DNA of 64,000 nt, taken from contig NZ_LTDM01000003.1 of the NCBI RefSeq assembly GCF_001940565.1, positions 30,737 through 94,736 of the forward strand, given 5' to 3'. The notes under the pieces were generated by a model. That model ran no database searches, was not told the origin of the DNA, and was given only the letters and a program-made list of their open reading frames with translations. The translations under genes and the position numbers were made by a program. Positions 63,276-64,000 of this stretch are shown here, piece after piece (positions within the stretch are counted from its first letter, which is position 1; each line of letters starts with the position of its first letter). This stretch comes from Tissierella creatinophila DSM 6911. GTDB lineage: Bacteria > Bacillota > Clostridia > Tissierellales > Tissierellaceae.

Positions 63276-64000
63276 TTATTGAAGTAATTGTAATACTGAT
63301 TGTGGCATTTGATTAGCTTGAGCAAGCATTGAAGTAGCTGCTTGGCTAAGAATGTTGTTCTTAGTAAACTGCATCATTTCTTCTGCCATATCTACGTCTC
63401 TAATTCTTGACTCTGCTTCAGTTAGGTTTTCAGCTGTAGCAGTTAAGTTGTTTATTGTGTGGTCAAGACGGTTTTGCATAGCACCTAGTGAAGATCTTTG
63501 CTCTGATACAGAAGCTATAGCCTTATCTATAGATGTGATAGCATCCATAGCTCCTTCAGTACTAGTTAAATCTATTCCATCTATTCCTAAAGCTTCTACT
63601 CTCATATCAGCTATATTAAGCTGTATATCCTGCTTTTGGTTAGCACCTATTTGGAATTTTAAACCTCCGCCTTGAGTTGCACTGCTTTGTTTAGCTAAAC
63701 CTAATAATTGAGCAGCTTCACTATTATCAAATTTTATACTACTTGTGTTCTTATCAGATCCACTTTGAACTTGTATAGATCCATCTTTTACACTTACTGT
63801 TACATCTTTTATCTGCTTATCTGAATCAACTGTTTTGTTGTAGGCTTTAATTGCATTGTTAATGTCTGTTTGAACATGGTTTGCAAAGTCCGACATACTT
63901 GCGCCCTCTTTTGGAGCGTTAGCACCAGTACTAGCCCAGTTAACTTTGATTTCTGTTCCATCAATTGTAACGTTTGATGAATCTACTCCACCTTTGATAG
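63276..64000 (-). CDS. fliC: flagellin (5' end outside window)
   Basis: The frame is open to the right edge; 241 residues of the C-terminal part are visible. The variable middle has [16 protein letters not shown] and a [21 protein letters not shown] segment. The conserved D1/D0 part includes [60 protein letters not shown] and the end [12 protein letters not shown]. It forms the filament. An internal ATG at 63896 is in frame but is not the start. A promoter would lie to the right. Confidence 0.96.
   Translation of the reverse strand, partial: IKGGVDSSNVTIDGTEIKVNWASTGANAPKEGASMSDFANHVQTDINNAIKAYNKTVDSDKQIKDVTVSVKDGSIQVQSGSDKNTSSIKFDNSEAAQLLGLAKQSSATQGGGLKFQIGANQKQDIQLNIADMRVEALGIDGIDLTSTEGAMDAITSIDKAIASVSEQRSSLGAMQNRLDHTINNLTATAENLTEAESRIRDVDMAEEMMQFTKNNILSQAATSMLAQANQMPQSVLQLLQ

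Overview
The window is AT-rich, densely packed with genes and read almost entirely leftward (minus strand). It looks like a motile, spore-forming, strictly anaerobic clostridium. The evidence is low GC, strong GGAGG/AGGTGAT Shine-Dalgarno sites, many TTG/GTG starts, a clostridial fla operon, a selenocysteine formate dehydrogenase, a tungsten aldehyde oxidoreductase and amino-acid fermentation genes. The Hyl-type formate dehydrogenase and BadF-like activase suggest a Tissierellales/Gottschalkia-like relative, but that placement is inference; there is no rRNA or marker gene to fix it.

Region 1 (1-14.5 kb) is a set of separate units: a truncated giant acyl-CoA dehydratase activase (BadF/BcrD type), a LysM-repeat protein (probably spore coat), glutamate racemase, an O2/NO-defence cluster (HMA-like protein, Crp/Fnr regulator, hemerythrin, flavodiiron protein), threonine aldolase, glutamate dehydrogenase, a DEAD-box helicase and oligoendopeptidase F.

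Region 2 (14.5-36.7 kb) is a tungsten/molybdenum enzyme island. The tungstate transporter tupABC leads an operon with moeA, a moeA-PBP fusion, moaA, a moaC-MOSC fusion and a MOSC gene. Its leader looks like a Moco/Tuco riboswitch with a terminator/antiterminator. Next comes an aldehyde ferredoxin oxidoreductase - MoaD - iron alcohol dehydrogenase operon with a good sigma-54 promoter and palindromic upstream sites, beside a sigma-54 activator gene and a moeB-like gene. Last is an eight-gene formate dehydrogenase operon (NuoE-like, NuoF-like, a truncated FdhF paralogue, Sec-FdhF, ferritin-like, mogA, mobA, fdhD). The fdhF gene is read through an in-frame UGA followed by a clear SECIS hairpin. 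Together these genes could take up tungstate, build the cofactor, interconvert formate/CO2 with NADH and ferredoxin, and reduce acids to alcohols.

Region 3 (37.7-64 kb) is flagellar: the 3' part of flagellin fliC, then flaG-fliD-fliS-(fliT-like), then one operon of nearly 30 genes from flgB to flgG. That operon includes motAB, the export apparatus, flhFG, a PilZ protein and fliA. It has its own promoter, with 22-bp-spaced direct repeats and a terminator-like leader. The switch genes fliM and fliN/fliY and all chemotaxis genes are absent from it. A 69-residue membrane protein that apparently starts at ATT lies between fliA and flgF.

No phage, IS element, CRISPR array, rRNA or tRNA gene was seen. 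Where a later start codon has the better ribosome-binding site, the coordinates use it and the entry says so.
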